Source of the DNA: an uncultured Caulobacterales bacterium
GTDB lineage: Bacteria > Pseudomonadota > Alphaproteobacteria > Caulobacterales > Caulobacteraceae
Direction: 5' to 3'
NCBI GenBank assembly: GCA_903884425.1
Contig: CAISEP010000023.1
Coordinates: 1-64,000 of the forward strand
Length of the DNA: 64,000 nt
The notes under the pieces were generated by a model. That model worked only from the letters and a program-made list of their open reading frames with translations. It searched no databases and had not been told where the DNA came from. The position numbers and the translations under genes were made by a program. This document shows positions 1 through 8,325 of this stretch, piece by piece (position 1 is the first letter of the stretch; every line of letters begins with the position of its first letter).

Positions 1-357
1 TAAGTCAATATTTTCCGACGATTTTCCGACGATATGATGACATTTCATCCGTATTCGGAGCGGATGCGGTCGGAGACAAACTGAATACGCAAGTCCGCAC
101 CGCAGGATAGCCGTGGTCGGACGAATATCCGCCGCCCGAATCGGACGACATTCCGGACTGAATGCTGAGGTCCTTCTGTGACTCCACAGTCGCGGCTGCC
201 TGCGCGCCGGGCACGAGGCGTTGCCGATGGATCACAGGTTCAAACCGTCCGCGCTCTGAACGAAGCGTCGCACGGGCGGGAATCGGCCCGATGGCCCCTT
301 GATCCGGTCCCCGCTTCGCCGCCCTAATGCACCGGGATGCCCTCAGGAGTTCAAACA
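1..357. other. Intergenic region at left edge
   Basis: No convincing gene is visible. A 117-aa minus-strand frame spans most of it but has no recognisable domain and low-complexity composition, so I leave it out. Near the left end an 11-bp unit (TTTTCCGACGA) is repeated in tandem. The right end holds the ribosome binding site AGGAG, eight bases before the amidase ATG at 358. Confidence 0.5.
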
Positions 358-1926
358 ATGGTGTTAGTCTTTGCTGCCTTGGCAGCCCTCGCCGGGGCCT
401 ATCCGGTGGAGGAACGCTCTGCGGCCCAGATCGCTGCGGACCTGGCGGCGGGGCGGACCACGTCCGAGGCGGTGACCAGGGCCTATCTCGACCGGATCGC
501 GGCCATCGATGCCGCGGGGCCGTCCCTGCACAGCGTCATCGCCGTCAATCCTAAGGCCCTCGACCAGGCGCGGGCGGTGGATGCCGCCCGCAAGGCCGGC
601 CGGAAGCTGGCCCCGCTGGCCGGCGTGCCGGTGCTGCTGAAGGACAATATCGAGACGGCGGATCCGGTGGCCACCACGGCGGGGTCGCTGGCCCTGAAGG
701 ACAACATCACCGGCCGGGACGCGCCCGTGGCGGCGCGCCTGCGGGCGGCGGGGATGGTCATCCTGGGCAAGACCAACCTGTCGGAATGGGCCAATATCCG
801 CTCCAGCCACTCCATCAGCGGCTGGTCCGGGGTCGGCGGCCTGGTGAAGAACCCCTATGCCCTGGACCGCAATACCTGCGGCTCCTCCTCCGGCACGGGG
901 GCGGCCATTGCCGCCAGCCTCGCCGCCGTGGGCGTGGGGACGGAGACGGACGGGTCCATCACCTGCCCGTCGGCCCTGAACGGTCTGGTGGGTCTGAAGC
1001 CGACGGTGGGGCTGGTCTCGCGCACCCATATCGTGCCGATCAGCCACAGCCAGGACACGGCCGGACCCATGGCCCGCTCCGTCGCCGATGCGGCCCTCCT
1101 GCTGACGGTCATGGCCGGGTCGGACCCGGCGGACCCTGCCACGGCCCCGGCGGATGGGAAGCGCACGGACTATGTCGCGGCCCTGTCCGGGGCGACGCTG
1201 AAGGGCAAGCGGCTGGGCGTGCTGAAATACGCCACCGGCCTGCAGGTGGAGGAGGATGCCCTGTTCCGCCGGACCGTGGAGCAGCTGAAGACCGCCGGTG
1301 CCGAGATCGTGGAGATCACCGACTTCCATCCGGCCCCGGAGCTGGGCGAGGCCGAGGACCGGGTGCTGACCACGGAGCTGAAGGCCGACCTGAACGCCTA
1401 TCTGGCCACCACGCCCGCCGCCGTGAAGACCCGGACCCTCAGCGACGTGATCGCCTTCAACCGCACATCGTCGAGGGAGATGGGTCTGTTCGGCCAGGAC
1501 TATTTCGAGCGGGCGGACCGGACCCGGGGTCTCGATGACCCGGCCTATCTGAAGGCCCGGGCCCTGTCGCAGAAGGCCATGGGACCCGACGGGATCGATG
1601 CCCTGATCGCCCGGGACCATCTCGACGCCCTGATCGCCCCCAGCTACGGCCCGGCCTGGCGGACGGACATTGTCGGTGGCGATCACGACAATGGCGCGGT
1701 GTCGAGCCTGGCGGCGGTCTCCGGCTATCCGCACCTGACCCTGCCCATGGGGCTTGTCCGGGGCCTGCCGGTGGGCATCTCCTTCGTCGGCCCGGCCTGG
1801 AGCGAGGCCCGGCTGCTGGCCCTGGGCGCGGCCTTAGAGGCCCTGACCCAGGCCCGGCGTCCACCCACCTATGCCCCCTCGGTGGAAACCGGCCCGGACG
1901 CGGCGTTGCTGGTGCCGGTGGGGTGA
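358..1926 (+). CDS. Exported amidase (amidase signature family)
   Basis: Amidase-signature hydrolase of about 522 residues that would cleave a C-N amide bond with a Ser-cisSer-Lys triad. The lysine lies in LLKDNIETAD, the glycine/serine-rich signature is CGSSSGTGAA, and the downstream catalytic region reads TETDGSITCPS. The track start at 337 gives seven extra residues; I prefer 358 because AGGAG lies eight bases upstream and the next residues (VLVFAALAALAGA) form a signal peptide, suggesting export. The substrate cannot be read from sequence. The family includes Glu-tRNA amidotransferase GatA, but the signal peptide and lack of gatBC neighbours argue against that role. Type B repeats follow the stop codon. 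Confidence 0.85.
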   Translation: MVLVFAALAALAGAYPVEERSAAQIAADLAAGRTTSEAVTRAYLDRIAAIDAAGPSLHSVIAVNPKALDQARAVDAARKAGRKLAPLAGVPVLLKDNIETADPVATTAGSLALKDNITGRDAPVAARLRAAGMVILGKTNLSEWANIRSSHSISGWSGVGGLVKNPYALDRNTCGSSSGTGAAIAASLAAVGVGTETDGSITCPSALNGLVGLKPTVGLVSRTHIVPISHSQDTAGPMARSVADAALLLTVMAGSDPADPATAPADGKRTDYVAALSGATLKGKRLGVLKYATGLQVEEDALFRRTVEQLKTAGAEIVEITDFHPAPELGEAEDRVLTTELKADLNAYLATTPAAVKTRTLSDVIAFNRTSSREMGLFGQDYFERADRTRGLDDPAYLKARALSQKAMGPDGIDALIARDHLDALIAPSYGPAWRTDIVGGDHDNGAVSSLAAVSGYPHLTLPMGLVRGLPVGISFVGPAWSEARLLALGAALEALTQARRPPTYAPSVETGPDAALLVPVG

Positions 1927-1939
1927 TCCCACCCCGGTC

Positions 1940-2067
1940 GTCATTCCCGGGCTTGACCCGGGAACCCGGTTCAGGACCTGGCACCTTCTCCGGACGGAGG
2001 TTCCCGCCTCAAGGGCGGGAATGACGAAAAGAAAATGGCTGTCGTTCCCGGCCTAACCCTGGAACCC
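1940..2067. repeat. Type B intergenic palindromes (three copies)
   Basis: Three copies of the GTCATTCCCGGGC...GGGAACC family lie between the convergent amidase and gloB genes. The first is in forward orientation, the second inverted, and the third forward and degenerate (GTCGTTCCCGGCC). Each copy is itself a partial palindrome able to form a hairpin. The same family recurs at six other intergenic places in the window. Confidence 0.8.
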
Positions 2068-2811
2068 GTCCTTGGCCGCGCGGACGAGGCCGAAGGCTTC
2101 GGCGTCGCTGGAGAAACGCCCCAGCGCTGAGGCCAGAAGCGGTGCCCGCAGGAAGGGGTTGGTGGCCTTCTCCAGGCCGATGGTGGTGGGCACGGTGGGC
2201 CGTCCCTCCGCCCGGGCGGCGAACACCGCCGCGCAACGGGCCGCCACCTGCGGGTCCCTGTCCAGGCTGAGGGCGAAGCGGGCATTGGACGCAGTATATT
2301 CGTGGGCGCAATAGACCCGGGTCGCGTCCGGCAGGGCGGCCAGCTTGCCGAGGCTGGTCCACATGTCCTGCGCCGTCCCTTCGAACAGCCGCCCGCAGCC
2401 CAGGGCGAACAGGGTGTCGCCCACGAACACCGCCCCGGCCTCCGCCGCGTAATAGCTCAGATGTCCCTGGGTATGGCCGTCGGTCTGGATCACCCGCAGC
2501 CGGGTATCGCCCAGGCGGACCTCGTCCCCGTCCCCCACCGGCCGGTCGAGGGGCGCGATGCGGGTCACCTCCGGCGGGCCGACGATCTCGGCCCCGGTGG
2601 CGTTCTTGATGGCCTGGTTGCCCCCCGCATGGTCGGGGTGCCAGTGGGTGTTCAGCACCAGGGCCAGCTTCCAGCCTAGCCGCCCCGCCTCCGACAGGAT
2701 GGCGTCGGCGTCGGGGGTGTCCACCGTGGCGGCCAGCCCCGTGGCCTGGTCCCGGATCAGGATGCCGTAATTGTCCGCCAGGCAGGGGAACAGGTGAATC
2801 TCGAGACCCAT
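2053..2811 (-). CDS. gloB: Hydroxyacylglutathione hydrolase (glyoxalase II)
   Basis: Metallo-beta-lactamase fold enzyme of 252 residues, the usual glyoxalase II length. It hydrolyses S-lactoylglutathione to lactate and glutathione in methylglyoxal detoxification. The binuclear metal motif THWHPDHAGGN sits at about residues 55-65. Further ligand regions are DGHTQGH, VGDTLFALGCGRLFEG and YCAHEYT, the last two characteristic of GloB. The C-terminal substrate-binding segment (TIGLEKATNPFLR) is intact. The gene is divergent from a methyltransferase gene, an arrangement I recall as common in alphaproteobacteria. The 3' end overlaps the last type B repeat. Confidence 0.93.
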   Translation of the reverse strand: MGLEIHLFPCLADNYGILIRDQATGLAATVDTPDADAILSEAGRLGWKLALVLNTHWHPDHAGGNQAIKNATGAEIVGPPEVTRIAPLDRPVGDGDEVRLGDTRLRVIQTDGHTQGHLSYYAAEAGAVFVGDTLFALGCGRLFEGTAQDMWTSLGKLAALPDATRVYCAHEYTASNARFALSLDRDPQVAARCAAVFAARAEGRPTVPTTIGLEKATNPFLRAPLLASALGRFSSDAEAFGLVRAAKDGFQG

Positions 2812-2892
2812 GGCGGCGCGCTCCGGTTTATGCTGTCAATCCGGGGGATGGACGTTGCCATATAGGCGCTCCGGGGCGGGATTGGCGAGACC

Positions 2893-3633
2893 ATGCGACG
2901 GGACGTGCTGGAACTGCGGGCCTTCTATGCCACGCCGCTCGGCCGGGCGGTGCGGGCCATGGTCATGCGCCAGCTGGTGACGGCCTGGGGGGACGCCGCG
3001 GGCCTCGACGTGCTGGGCCTGGGCTATGCCACCCCCTTCCTCGACCCGTTCCGCGCCCGGGCCCGGCGGGTGGTGGCCGGCATGCCCGAGGGCCAGGGGG
3101 TGGAGACCTGGCCCGCCCAGGCCCCGAACCTGGCCTGTCTCACCGCCGAGGACGCCCTGCCCTTTCCCGGGGCCCTGTTCGACCGGGTGCTGGTGGTCCA
3201 CGGGCTGGAGGAGGCCCCCGCCCTCGACGTCCTGCTGGCGGAGGTGCACCGGGTGCTGGCCCCCTCCGGCCGGGTGATCCTGGCCGTGGTCAACCGCAGC
3301 GGCCTGTGGGCGGGGGCGGAGCAGACCCCCTTCGGCCACGGTCGGCCCTTCACCCGCAGCCAGCTGGAACAGGCGGTGGTGGAGGCGGAACTGTCGCCCA
3401 CGGCCTGGTCCCGGGCCCTCTATGCGCCACCCTGGCCGGTGCTGGCCCCCTATGCGGAGCTGATCGAGCAGACCGTGGCCCTGCTGGCCCCGCCGGTCTC
3501 CGGCCTGATCCTGATGGAGGCCGTGAAGCAGACCTTTGCCGTCAAGCCGCGGCGGGTGGGTCGTCGGGTGGCGGCCGTCCGGCTCCGGCCGGCGGTGGTC
3601 TCCCCGGTCATTCGTCGGGAGCCGGAGCAATAA
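2893..3633 (+). CDS. SAM-dependent methyltransferase, class I
   Basis: A 246-residue protein with a Rossmann-like methyltransferase domain. The SAM-binding strand reads VLGLGYATPFLDPF, the conserved aspartate region is AEDALPFPGALFDRVLVVHGLEE, and a post-motif loop is VLAPSGRVILAVVNRSG. The organisation resembles type 11 methyltransferases of small molecules. It lies about 80 bp from gloB on the opposite strand, so the two may share a control region. The substrate is unknown. The C-terminus is basic and rich in arginine. Confidence 0.8.
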   Translation: MRRDVLELRAFYATPLGRAVRAMVMRQLVTAWGDAAGLDVLGLGYATPFLDPFRARARRVVAGMPEGQGVETWPAQAPNLACLTAEDALPFPGALFDRVLVVHGLEEAPALDVLLAEVHRVLAPSGRVILAVVNRSGLWAGAEQTPFGHGRPFTRSQLEQAVVEAELSPTAWSRALYAPPWPVLAPYAELIEQTVALLAPPVSGLILMEAVKQTFAVKPRRVGRRVAAVRLRPAVVSPVIRREPEQ

Positions 3634-3770
3634 GTCCCGGAAAGCATCGGTCCTGCAGCGTCCGGGCCTTGGAATGACCGGAAATCTTCGCCATACCTAG
3701 CGCGGACAGGGAATCCTGCCCGTCCGCCTGTGCACGACCGGAATTCCGGGGACGAGGAGAAGTCACTTCG

Positions 3771-4115
3771 ATGAAGCTGATCACCGCCATCATCAAGCCG
3801 AGCCGCCTCGATGCCGTCCTCGACGCCGTGACCGAAGCCGGAGCCTCCGGCGTCACGGTCACCGAGGTGCGGGGCTATGGCCGCCAGCGGGGCAAGACCG
3901 AGGTCTATCGCGGGGCGGAATACGCCGTGAAGCTGCTGCCAAAGGTCAAGCTCGAGATCGCCGTGCCCACCGACGTGGTGACCAAGGTGGTGGATGCCAT
4001 CGCCGCCTCGGCCAATACCGGCAAGATCGGCGACGGCAAGGTGTTCGTCACCGATCTGGAACAGGCGATGCGCATCCGCACCGGTGAGCGCGACGCCGCG
4101 GCGATCGCCAACTGA
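3771..4115 (+). CDS. P-II family nitrogen regulatory protein
   Basis: Signal-transduction trimer subunit of 114 residues, close to the 112 typical for GlnB/GlnK. The T-loop carries YRGAEYAVKLLPKVKLE, in which the tyrosine of AEY is the uridylylation position, and the second signature is TGKIGDGKVFV. These proteins sense ATP/ADP, 2-oxoglutarate and glutamine and control ammonium transport and glutamine synthetase. Neither amtB nor glnA is adjacent, so I do not choose between GlnB and GlnK. A lipocalin gene follows with essentially no gap. Confidence 0.92.
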   Translation: MKLITAIIKPSRLDAVLDAVTEAGASGVTVTEVRGYGRQRGKTEVYRGAEYAVKLLPKVKLEIAVPTDVVTKVVDAIAASANTGKIGDGKVFVTDLEQAMRIRTGERDAAAIAN

Positions 4116-4651
4116 CCCGCCTGCGCGCCCTCGGCCTTCCGGCCCTGCTGGCCGCCGCCCTCGCGGGCTGCGTGGCCGGACCCGTGGGCAATCCCAAGCC
4201 GCCGGAACCGGCCCGGGCGGTAGAGGTCGACCGCTATCTGGGCAAATGGTACGAGCTCGCCCGCTACGACATGGCCTTCGAGCGGGGCTGCGAGGGTGTG
4301 ACGGCGGAGTACAGCCTGCGCCCCGACGGTCTCATCAAGGTGGTGAACAGCTGCCACAAGGGGGCCCCGGACGGTCCCCTGGCCGTGGCCGAGGGCCGGG
4401 CGAAGCGGGTGGGCGATCCCCTCGGCGCCCGGCTGAAGGTCAGCTTCTTCGGTCCCTTCTATGCGGACTACTGGATCCTCGACCACGGGCCGGACTATGC
4501 CTGGTCCATCGTGGGGGAGGGGTCCGGCCGCTATCTGTGGATCCTGTCCCGGGACCCCGATCCGCCCCCGGCCGTGCGCGACGACCTGATCCGCCGGGTG
4601 AAGGCCATGGGCTATGACCTGAAGCTGCTGCGGATGACCCGGCAGAAGTAG
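4112..4651 (+). CDS. Outer-membrane lipocalin lipoprotein (Blc family)
   Basis: Bacterial lipocalin with the family signature YLGKWYELARYD, a conserved disulfide-type pattern (CEGVTAEYSL, NSCHKG), and the distal motif YLWILSR. The ORF track starts at GTG 4172, but the same frame is open upstream and reads RLRALGLPALLAAALAGC, a lipoprotein signal peptide with lipobox LAGC. No ATG, GTG or TTG precedes it in frame before the P-II gene. The best candidate start is CTG at 4112, overlapping the P-II stop as CTGA. If so, the protein is a 179-residue lipoprotein translated by coupling. Blc proteins bind fatty acids or lysophospholipids in the envelope. Confidence 0.78.
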   Translation: MTRLRALGLPALLAAALAGCVAGPVGNPKPPEPARAVEVDRYLGKWYELARYDMAFERGCEGVTAEYSLRPDGLIKVVNSCHKGAPDGPLAVAEGRAKRVGDPLGARLKVSFFGPFYADYWILDHGPDYAWSIVGEGSGRYLWILSRDPDPPPAVRDDLIRRVKAMGYDLKLLRMTRQK

Positions 4652-4656
4652 GGATT

Positions 4657-4927
4657 GCGTCCTTCGAGACGGGCTTCGCCCTCCTCAGGATGACGCGCGT
4701 TGTGGAACAATCGTCTGGTGGTCAGGGCTCGACCAGCAAACCTGCGTCATGGTGAGGAGCGCGGTACGCGCGTCTCGAACCACGCACAACCGACACAGCG
4801 TCCTTCGAGACGGGCTTCGCCCTCCTCAGGATGACGCGCGTTTGGATTTTCGATCCCACACCGCGATGGAGTGCCGCACAAACTTGCGTCATCCTGAGGA
4901 GCCCCGCAGGGGCGTCTCGAAGGACGC
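4657..4927. repeat. Type A intergenic palindromes (two inverted pairs)
   Basis: The 320-base gap between the lipocalin and mmcB is filled by four copies of the CGTCCTTCGAGACGG...CTCAGGATGACG family. They alternate forward (4657, 4798) and inverted (4744, 4886), giving two REP-spacer-inverted REP units of about 130 bp. Several copies carry a small internal hairpin (GGGCTTCGCCC). No gene is visible here. Confidence 0.85.
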
Positions 4928-4946
4928 ACCGCCCCTCTTGAAATCC

Positions 4947-4961
4947 GAACAAATGCGGAAC
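4947..4961. promoter_or_regulatory. Putative LexA (SOS) box of mmcB
   Basis: GAAC-N7-GAAC, the reverse strand of the alphaproteobacterial SOS box GTTC-N7-GTTC, ends 11 bases before the mmcB start codon. The Caulobacter homologue is a known SOS gene, which supports the call. Confidence 0.7.
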
Positions 4962-4972
4962 AGTCTGGGCCG

Positions 4973-5422
4973 ATGAGCGAGATCGTCCTGACCGCCGCCC
5001 CGGCCCGGCCGGAGGTGACCAGCGCCGTCACCCGGGGGGCGGCCCGGCTGCTGCTGGCGCTGGACTGGCCGCCGCTGATGGAGGTGGGCCTGCCCAATGG
5101 CCGCCGGGCGGACCTGATGGCCGTCTCCCGCAAGGGGGAGCTGATCATCGTCGAGGTGAAGTCCGGGCCGGAGGATTTCCGCACCGACGGCAAGTGGCCC
5201 GAATACGCCCCCTGGTGCGACCGCTTCTACTTTGCCGTGGCCCCGGAATTTCCCCGCCACATCCTGCCGCCGGAACCCGGACTGATCGTGGCCGACGCCT
5301 TTGACGGGGCCGTGGTGCGGGAGGCGGCGGCCACCCCTCTGGCCCCGGCCCGGCGCCGGGCCCTGATCCTGGGCTTCGGTCGCCTGGCCGCCGTTCGGGC
5401 CGCGGGCCTTCCCCCGACCTAG
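4973..5422 (+). CDS. mmcB: MmcB family DNA repair protein
   Basis: A 149-residue protein matching the MmcB family named in Caulobacter for mitomycin C resistance. The core has the look of a PD-(D/E)XK nuclease: GRRADLMAV followed by ELIIVEVKSG, then a conserved PEYAPWCDRFYFAVAPEFP. A LexA box lies just upstream, so it is probably DNA-damage inducible like recA at the other end of the window. Its last four bases overlap the convergent DUF2239 gene. Biochemical activity is inferred from fold resemblance only. Confidence 0.85.
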   Translation: MSEIVLTAAPARPEVTSAVTRGAARLLLALDWPPLMEVGLPNGRRADLMAVSRKGELIIVEVKSGPEDFRTDGKWPEYAPWCDRFYFAVAPEFPRHILPPEPGLIVADAFDGAVVREAAATPLAPARRRALILGFGRLAAVRAAGLPPT

Positions 5423-6450
5423 GCGGGCGTCATGTCCGCCGGCAGGTCCGTCACCGGCAGCAGGCGCGAGTCCGCCAGGGCCGCCGTCCGGTGTCCGATT
5501 CCCGCCAGATAGGCGGCGTCCTCGTTGAAGGCGAGGAAGGCGCCGATGCTGGACTGACGGACCACCATGACCACATCCCAGCGCTCCCCCGGCGGGCCGA
5601 TCAGCCACGGGCCTGCAGCCCCCAGCAGGACAAGCTCCCCACCGCTGGCCGTGAGAAAGGGGAGGGTGTGGTCGATGTACCGCTGCAGGGCCTCCGCTCC
5701 GGAGATCGGCTGCGGCGGGGCCAGCTCCGGGTCGGCGGAATAGTCGGCCGTTTCCCGCAGCCGGAGCAGGTTCACCATGGTCACCGGCGTGTCGAGACCC
5801 CTCCGGAACAGGGTCGCTCCCGCCTCGGGCGTCACCGTCAGGTGGGTGCCGGGCGGCGGCGCGGAGGCGGCAGGCTCTGGGTCGTGTCCGTCGAGGAGGC
5901 CGAGAACATGCCGGGCCACATCCCGCGGCCAGGCGTCCATGACCGCGGCGAGGCCCGCGGGATCGCCGGCGAACAGCCTGCGACTGGCTTCCTCGAACCC
6001 GGGCAGGTTCCCGGCCAGGGTGGCCATGGCGCGATAGGCGGCGTCCCGGGCCGCGGTGCGCCGGTCGGTGGCCGACGCCGATCGTCGCGTCTCGTCGATC
6101 AGCCGCCTCAGGGTCACCGAAGCCCCGCCCCGCTGGGTGGCCAGCCAGTCCCAGTGGCGGGGCAGCAGGGTCACCTCCCGGGCCACGACCCCCAGCTTCG
6201 GGCGTCCCGGACCCGTGCGGGACGCTTCGGCGTCGGCGGGAGCGGCCGGCGGGGCATAGCGGGCCAAGATGGCCTCCGGTTCGCCCCTCAGGTCGAGGTC
6301 CAGGGTCCGGCCGGTGGCGTCGTCCAGCACGATGACGCCGTCGGTGCCTGTGCGATGCAGGGTCAGGGCCACCTCGGCCAGGGGGCCGCTGACCAGCAGC
6401 CGCCCGTCGACAAAGGCACTGGCAGAGGGGACGGGATGGACGTGGGGCAT
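5419..6450 (-). CDS. DUF2239-DUF1330 fusion protein
   Basis: A 343-residue protein. Residues 1 to about 195 match DUF2239, with the hallmark GRPKLGVVAREVTLLPRHW and conserved GGASVTLRRLIDE. Residues from about 205 look like a DUF1330-type ferredoxin-like (dimeric alpha/beta barrel) domain: TPVTMVNLLRLRETADY, ALQRYIDHTLPFL and RWDVVMVVRQSS. DUF2239 proteins are usually about 200 residues, so the second domain is an addition. The function of both domains is unknown. A stand-alone DUF1330 gene exists at 33.9-34.2 kb. Confidence 0.75.
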   Translation of the reverse strand: MPHVHPVPSASAFVDGRLLVSGPLAEVALTLHRTGTDGVIVLDDATGRTLDLDLRGEPEAILARYAPPAAPADAEASRTGPGRPKLGVVAREVTLLPRHWDWLATQRGGASVTLRRLIDETRRSASATDRRTAARDAAYRAMATLAGNLPGFEEASRRLFAGDPAGLAAVMDAWPRDVARHVLGLLDGHDPEPAASAPPPGTHLTVTPEAGATLFRRGLDTPVTMVNLLRLRETADYSADPELAPPQPISGAEALQRYIDHTLPFLTASGGELVLLGAAGPWLIGPPGERWDVVMVVRQSSIGAFLAFNEDAAYLAGIGHRTAALADSRLLPVTDLPADMTPA

Positions 6451-6554
6451 GGCGGGGCTCCTGAACGGAAGGGGGGTCTAGCCGATCCTCCGGTCACTGG
6501 CAATATTACCCGGATAAAATTGACGCGCTCTACGGGATGGGCTAGACCCCCGCC

Positions 6555-6878
6555 ATGGAACCGATCGACAAGAAGGCCGCCATCGCTGCCTACAAGGAAC
6601 AGAAGACCCTCGCGGGCATCGGCACCGTGCGCTGCACCGCAACCGGCCAGGTCTGGCTGGTGGACAGTCGCAATGTGGACAGCTTCGAGAACCGCATCCG
6701 GTTCGAGCTGCGCAGCGGCGGCCACCGGGACCGGACGCTGCAGACCGCCTGGGCGGCCCACGGGGAGGCGGCCTTCGCCTTCGAGATTCTGGAACGGCTG
6801 CCGGAGGACACCTCCCCCCTGCTCCTGCGGGGGGAACTGAAGGCCCGGCTGGAGGCGTGGCGCGCCCGCCTCGCCTGA
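6555..6878 (+). CDS. GIY-YIG nuclease family small protein
   Basis: A 107-residue protein of a small alphaproteobacterial group usually annotated as GIY-YIG nuclease. The opening is IGTVRCTATGQVWLVDSRNVDSFENRIRFELRSGGHRDRTLQ, with the helix AWAAHGEAAFAFEILERL. The two canonical motif strands are degenerate (GTVRC and VWLVDS in place of GIY and YIG), so nuclease activity is doubtful. It stands alone between two convergent-facing neighbours and the substrate is unknown. Confidence 0.65.
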   Translation: MEPIDKKAAIAAYKEQKTLAGIGTVRCTATGQVWLVDSRNVDSFENRIRFELRSGGHRDRTLQTAWAAHGEAAFAFEILERLPEDTSPLLLRGELKARLEAWRARLA

Positions 6879-6880
6879 CC

Positions 6881-7456
6881 CTATTTCGGCGCGCGCTTGG
6901 CCAGGATCCGCTGCAGGGTGCGCCGGTGCATGTTCAGCCGCCGGGCGGTCTCGGAGATGTTGTGGCCGCAGTGTTCATAGATCCGCTGGATGTGCTCCCA
7001 GCGCACCCGGTCGGCGGACATGGGGTTCTCCGGAGGGGGAGGGGCGTCCGCCTCGTCCGGGGTGGTCAGCAGGGCGCGGACCACGTCATCGGCGTCCGCG
7101 GGCTTGGGCAGGTAGTCGATGGCTCCGGCCTTCACCGCAGCGACGGCAGTGGCGATGTTGCCATAGCCGGTGAGCATCACGCAGCGGGCATCGGGGCGCT
7201 GTGCGTGAATGGCGCTGACCACGTCCAGCCCGCTGCCGTCCTCCAGCCGCAGGTCGAGGACGGCGTAGGCGGGGGCGCGAAGCCGGACCAGTTCCACCGC
7301 ATCGGCGACACTGCCGGCCTGGCGGACCGCGAAGCCGCGGGCCTCCAGCGCCCGGCCGAGCCGAATCCGCAGGGGACCGTCATCGTCGAGTACCAGCAGA
7401 GAACGGTCCGCCAGTGCGGAAACGGCAAACTCATCGTCCTGCATTCGCCCTGACAT
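6881..7456 (-). CDS. Redox-type response regulator (ActR/RegA/PrrA family)
   Basis: A 191-residue two-component regulator. The receiver domain (residues 18-130) has the acidic pair LVLDDD, phospho-acceptor aspartate in YAVLDLRLEDGSGLDVV, and the switch region MLTGYGNIATAVAAVKAGAIDYLPKPAD, the near-invariant signature of ActR/RegA. The C-terminus has a Fis-type helix-turn-helix: HCGHNISETARRLNMHRRTLQRIL. These regulators respond to redox state through sensor kinase RegB/ActS, not found in this window. The upstream 245 bases are unusually AT-rich. Confidence 0.88.
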   Translation of the reverse strand: MSGRMQDDEFAVSALADRSLLVLDDDGPLRIRLGRALEARGFAVRQAGSVADAVELVRLRAPAYAVLDLRLEDGSGLDVVSAIHAQRPDARCVMLTGYGNIATAVAAVKAGAIDYLPKPADADDVVRALLTTPDEADAPPPPENPMSADRVRWEHIQRIYEHCGHNISETARRLNMHRRTLQRILAKRAPK

Positions 7457-7623
7457 CCCTGCGCCGCGGCGGGGTAGACCCGACCCTGACAGCCTGCGAC
7501 GGCAATATCGACCCGATCACTTAAGAACTCACAAAGACGCACACCGGCTGCGCGATGAGAAGTCTGCCAACAAAGGCCGCGGATTCGCAATTGAAATGAG
7601 ATGTCTGCTGGCAACAAGTCTCT

Positions 7624-7642
7624 TTGAAAAAGAATGTTTCAA
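7624..7642. promoter_or_regulatory. Inverted repeat upstream of the ActR/RegA gene
   Basis: TTGAAA-N7-TTTCAA, a 6-bp perfect inverted repeat in an AT-rich stretch (7,600-7,680) between recR and the regulator gene. It could be an operator or promoter element. No known regulator was matched. Confidence 0.3.
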
Positions 7643-7701
7643 TAAAAAATGACAACAATATGGTTTCTGACCGCTGAAATCCGGTGGGATATGGAGATCG
7701 G

Positions 7702-8304
7702 CTAACGGCGAGCCCGCAGGGCCTGGGCGATGGTGCCGTCATCCAGCCAGTCCAGCTCGCCGCCCACGGGCACGCCCCGGGCCAGGCTGGTGACCGGGAC
7801 CCCGCCGGCGGCGAGACGCTCACTCACATAATGGGCGGTGGTCAGGCCATCCACTGTGGCCGGCAGGCCGAGGATCACCTCGCGCACACCGCCCTGCGCC
7901 ACTCGGCTGACCAGGGCATCGATGCGCAGGGCGTCGGGCCCCACCCCGTCCAGGGCCGACAGCAGTCCCCCCAGCACGTGGTAGCGACCGCGATAGACCC
8001 CGCTGCGCTCCATGGCCCACAGGCTGCCCACCTCCTCCACCACCATCAGGAGGCCCGTCTCCCGCCCGGGATCGGCGCAGACCGTGCACGGGTCGCAGCT
8101 GTCCAGGGCCCCGCAGACGGAGCACGGGGCCACCCGGTCTGCGGCGGCGGCCAGGGCCTCGGCCAGGGGGCGCAGCAGCTGGTCCTTGCGCTTCAGCAGC
8201 AGCAGCGCCGCACGACGGCCGGACCGCGGGCCCAGCCCCGGCAGGCGGGACAGGAGCTGGATCAGTCGCTCGATCTCGGGCCCGGCGGATGACGCCACGG
8301 TCAC
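7702..8304 (-). CDS. recR: Recombination mediator protein RecR
   Basis: A 200-residue RecR. It has an N-terminal helix-hairpin-helix ([24 protein letters not shown]), a four-cysteine zinc finger ([16 protein letters not shown]), and a TOPRIM domain ([20 protein letters not shown]). RecR acts with RecF and RecO to load RecA on single-stranded gaps. The ORF begins at GTG 8304, but AGAGGAG partly overlaps it, so translation may begin at the second GTG, six bases downstream. It is the third gene of a dnaX-ybaB-recR operon. Confidence 0.95.
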   Translation of the reverse strand: MTVASSAGPEIERLIQLLSRLPGLGPRSGRRAALLLLKRKDQLLRPLAEALAAAADRVAPCSVCGALDSCDPCTVCADPGRETGLLMVVEEVGSLWAMERSGVYRGRYHVLGGLLSALDGVGPDALRIDALVSRVAQGGVREVILGLPATVDGLTTAHYVSERLAAGGVPVTSLARGVPVGGELDWLDDGTIAQALRARR

Positions 8305-8325
8305 TCCTCTTTCAGGGCTGGGCGG

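Noticed and set aside
5-358. 117-aa minus-strand ORF at the left edge
   Set aside because: No domain, no ribosome binding site, and it runs through the amidase upstream region.
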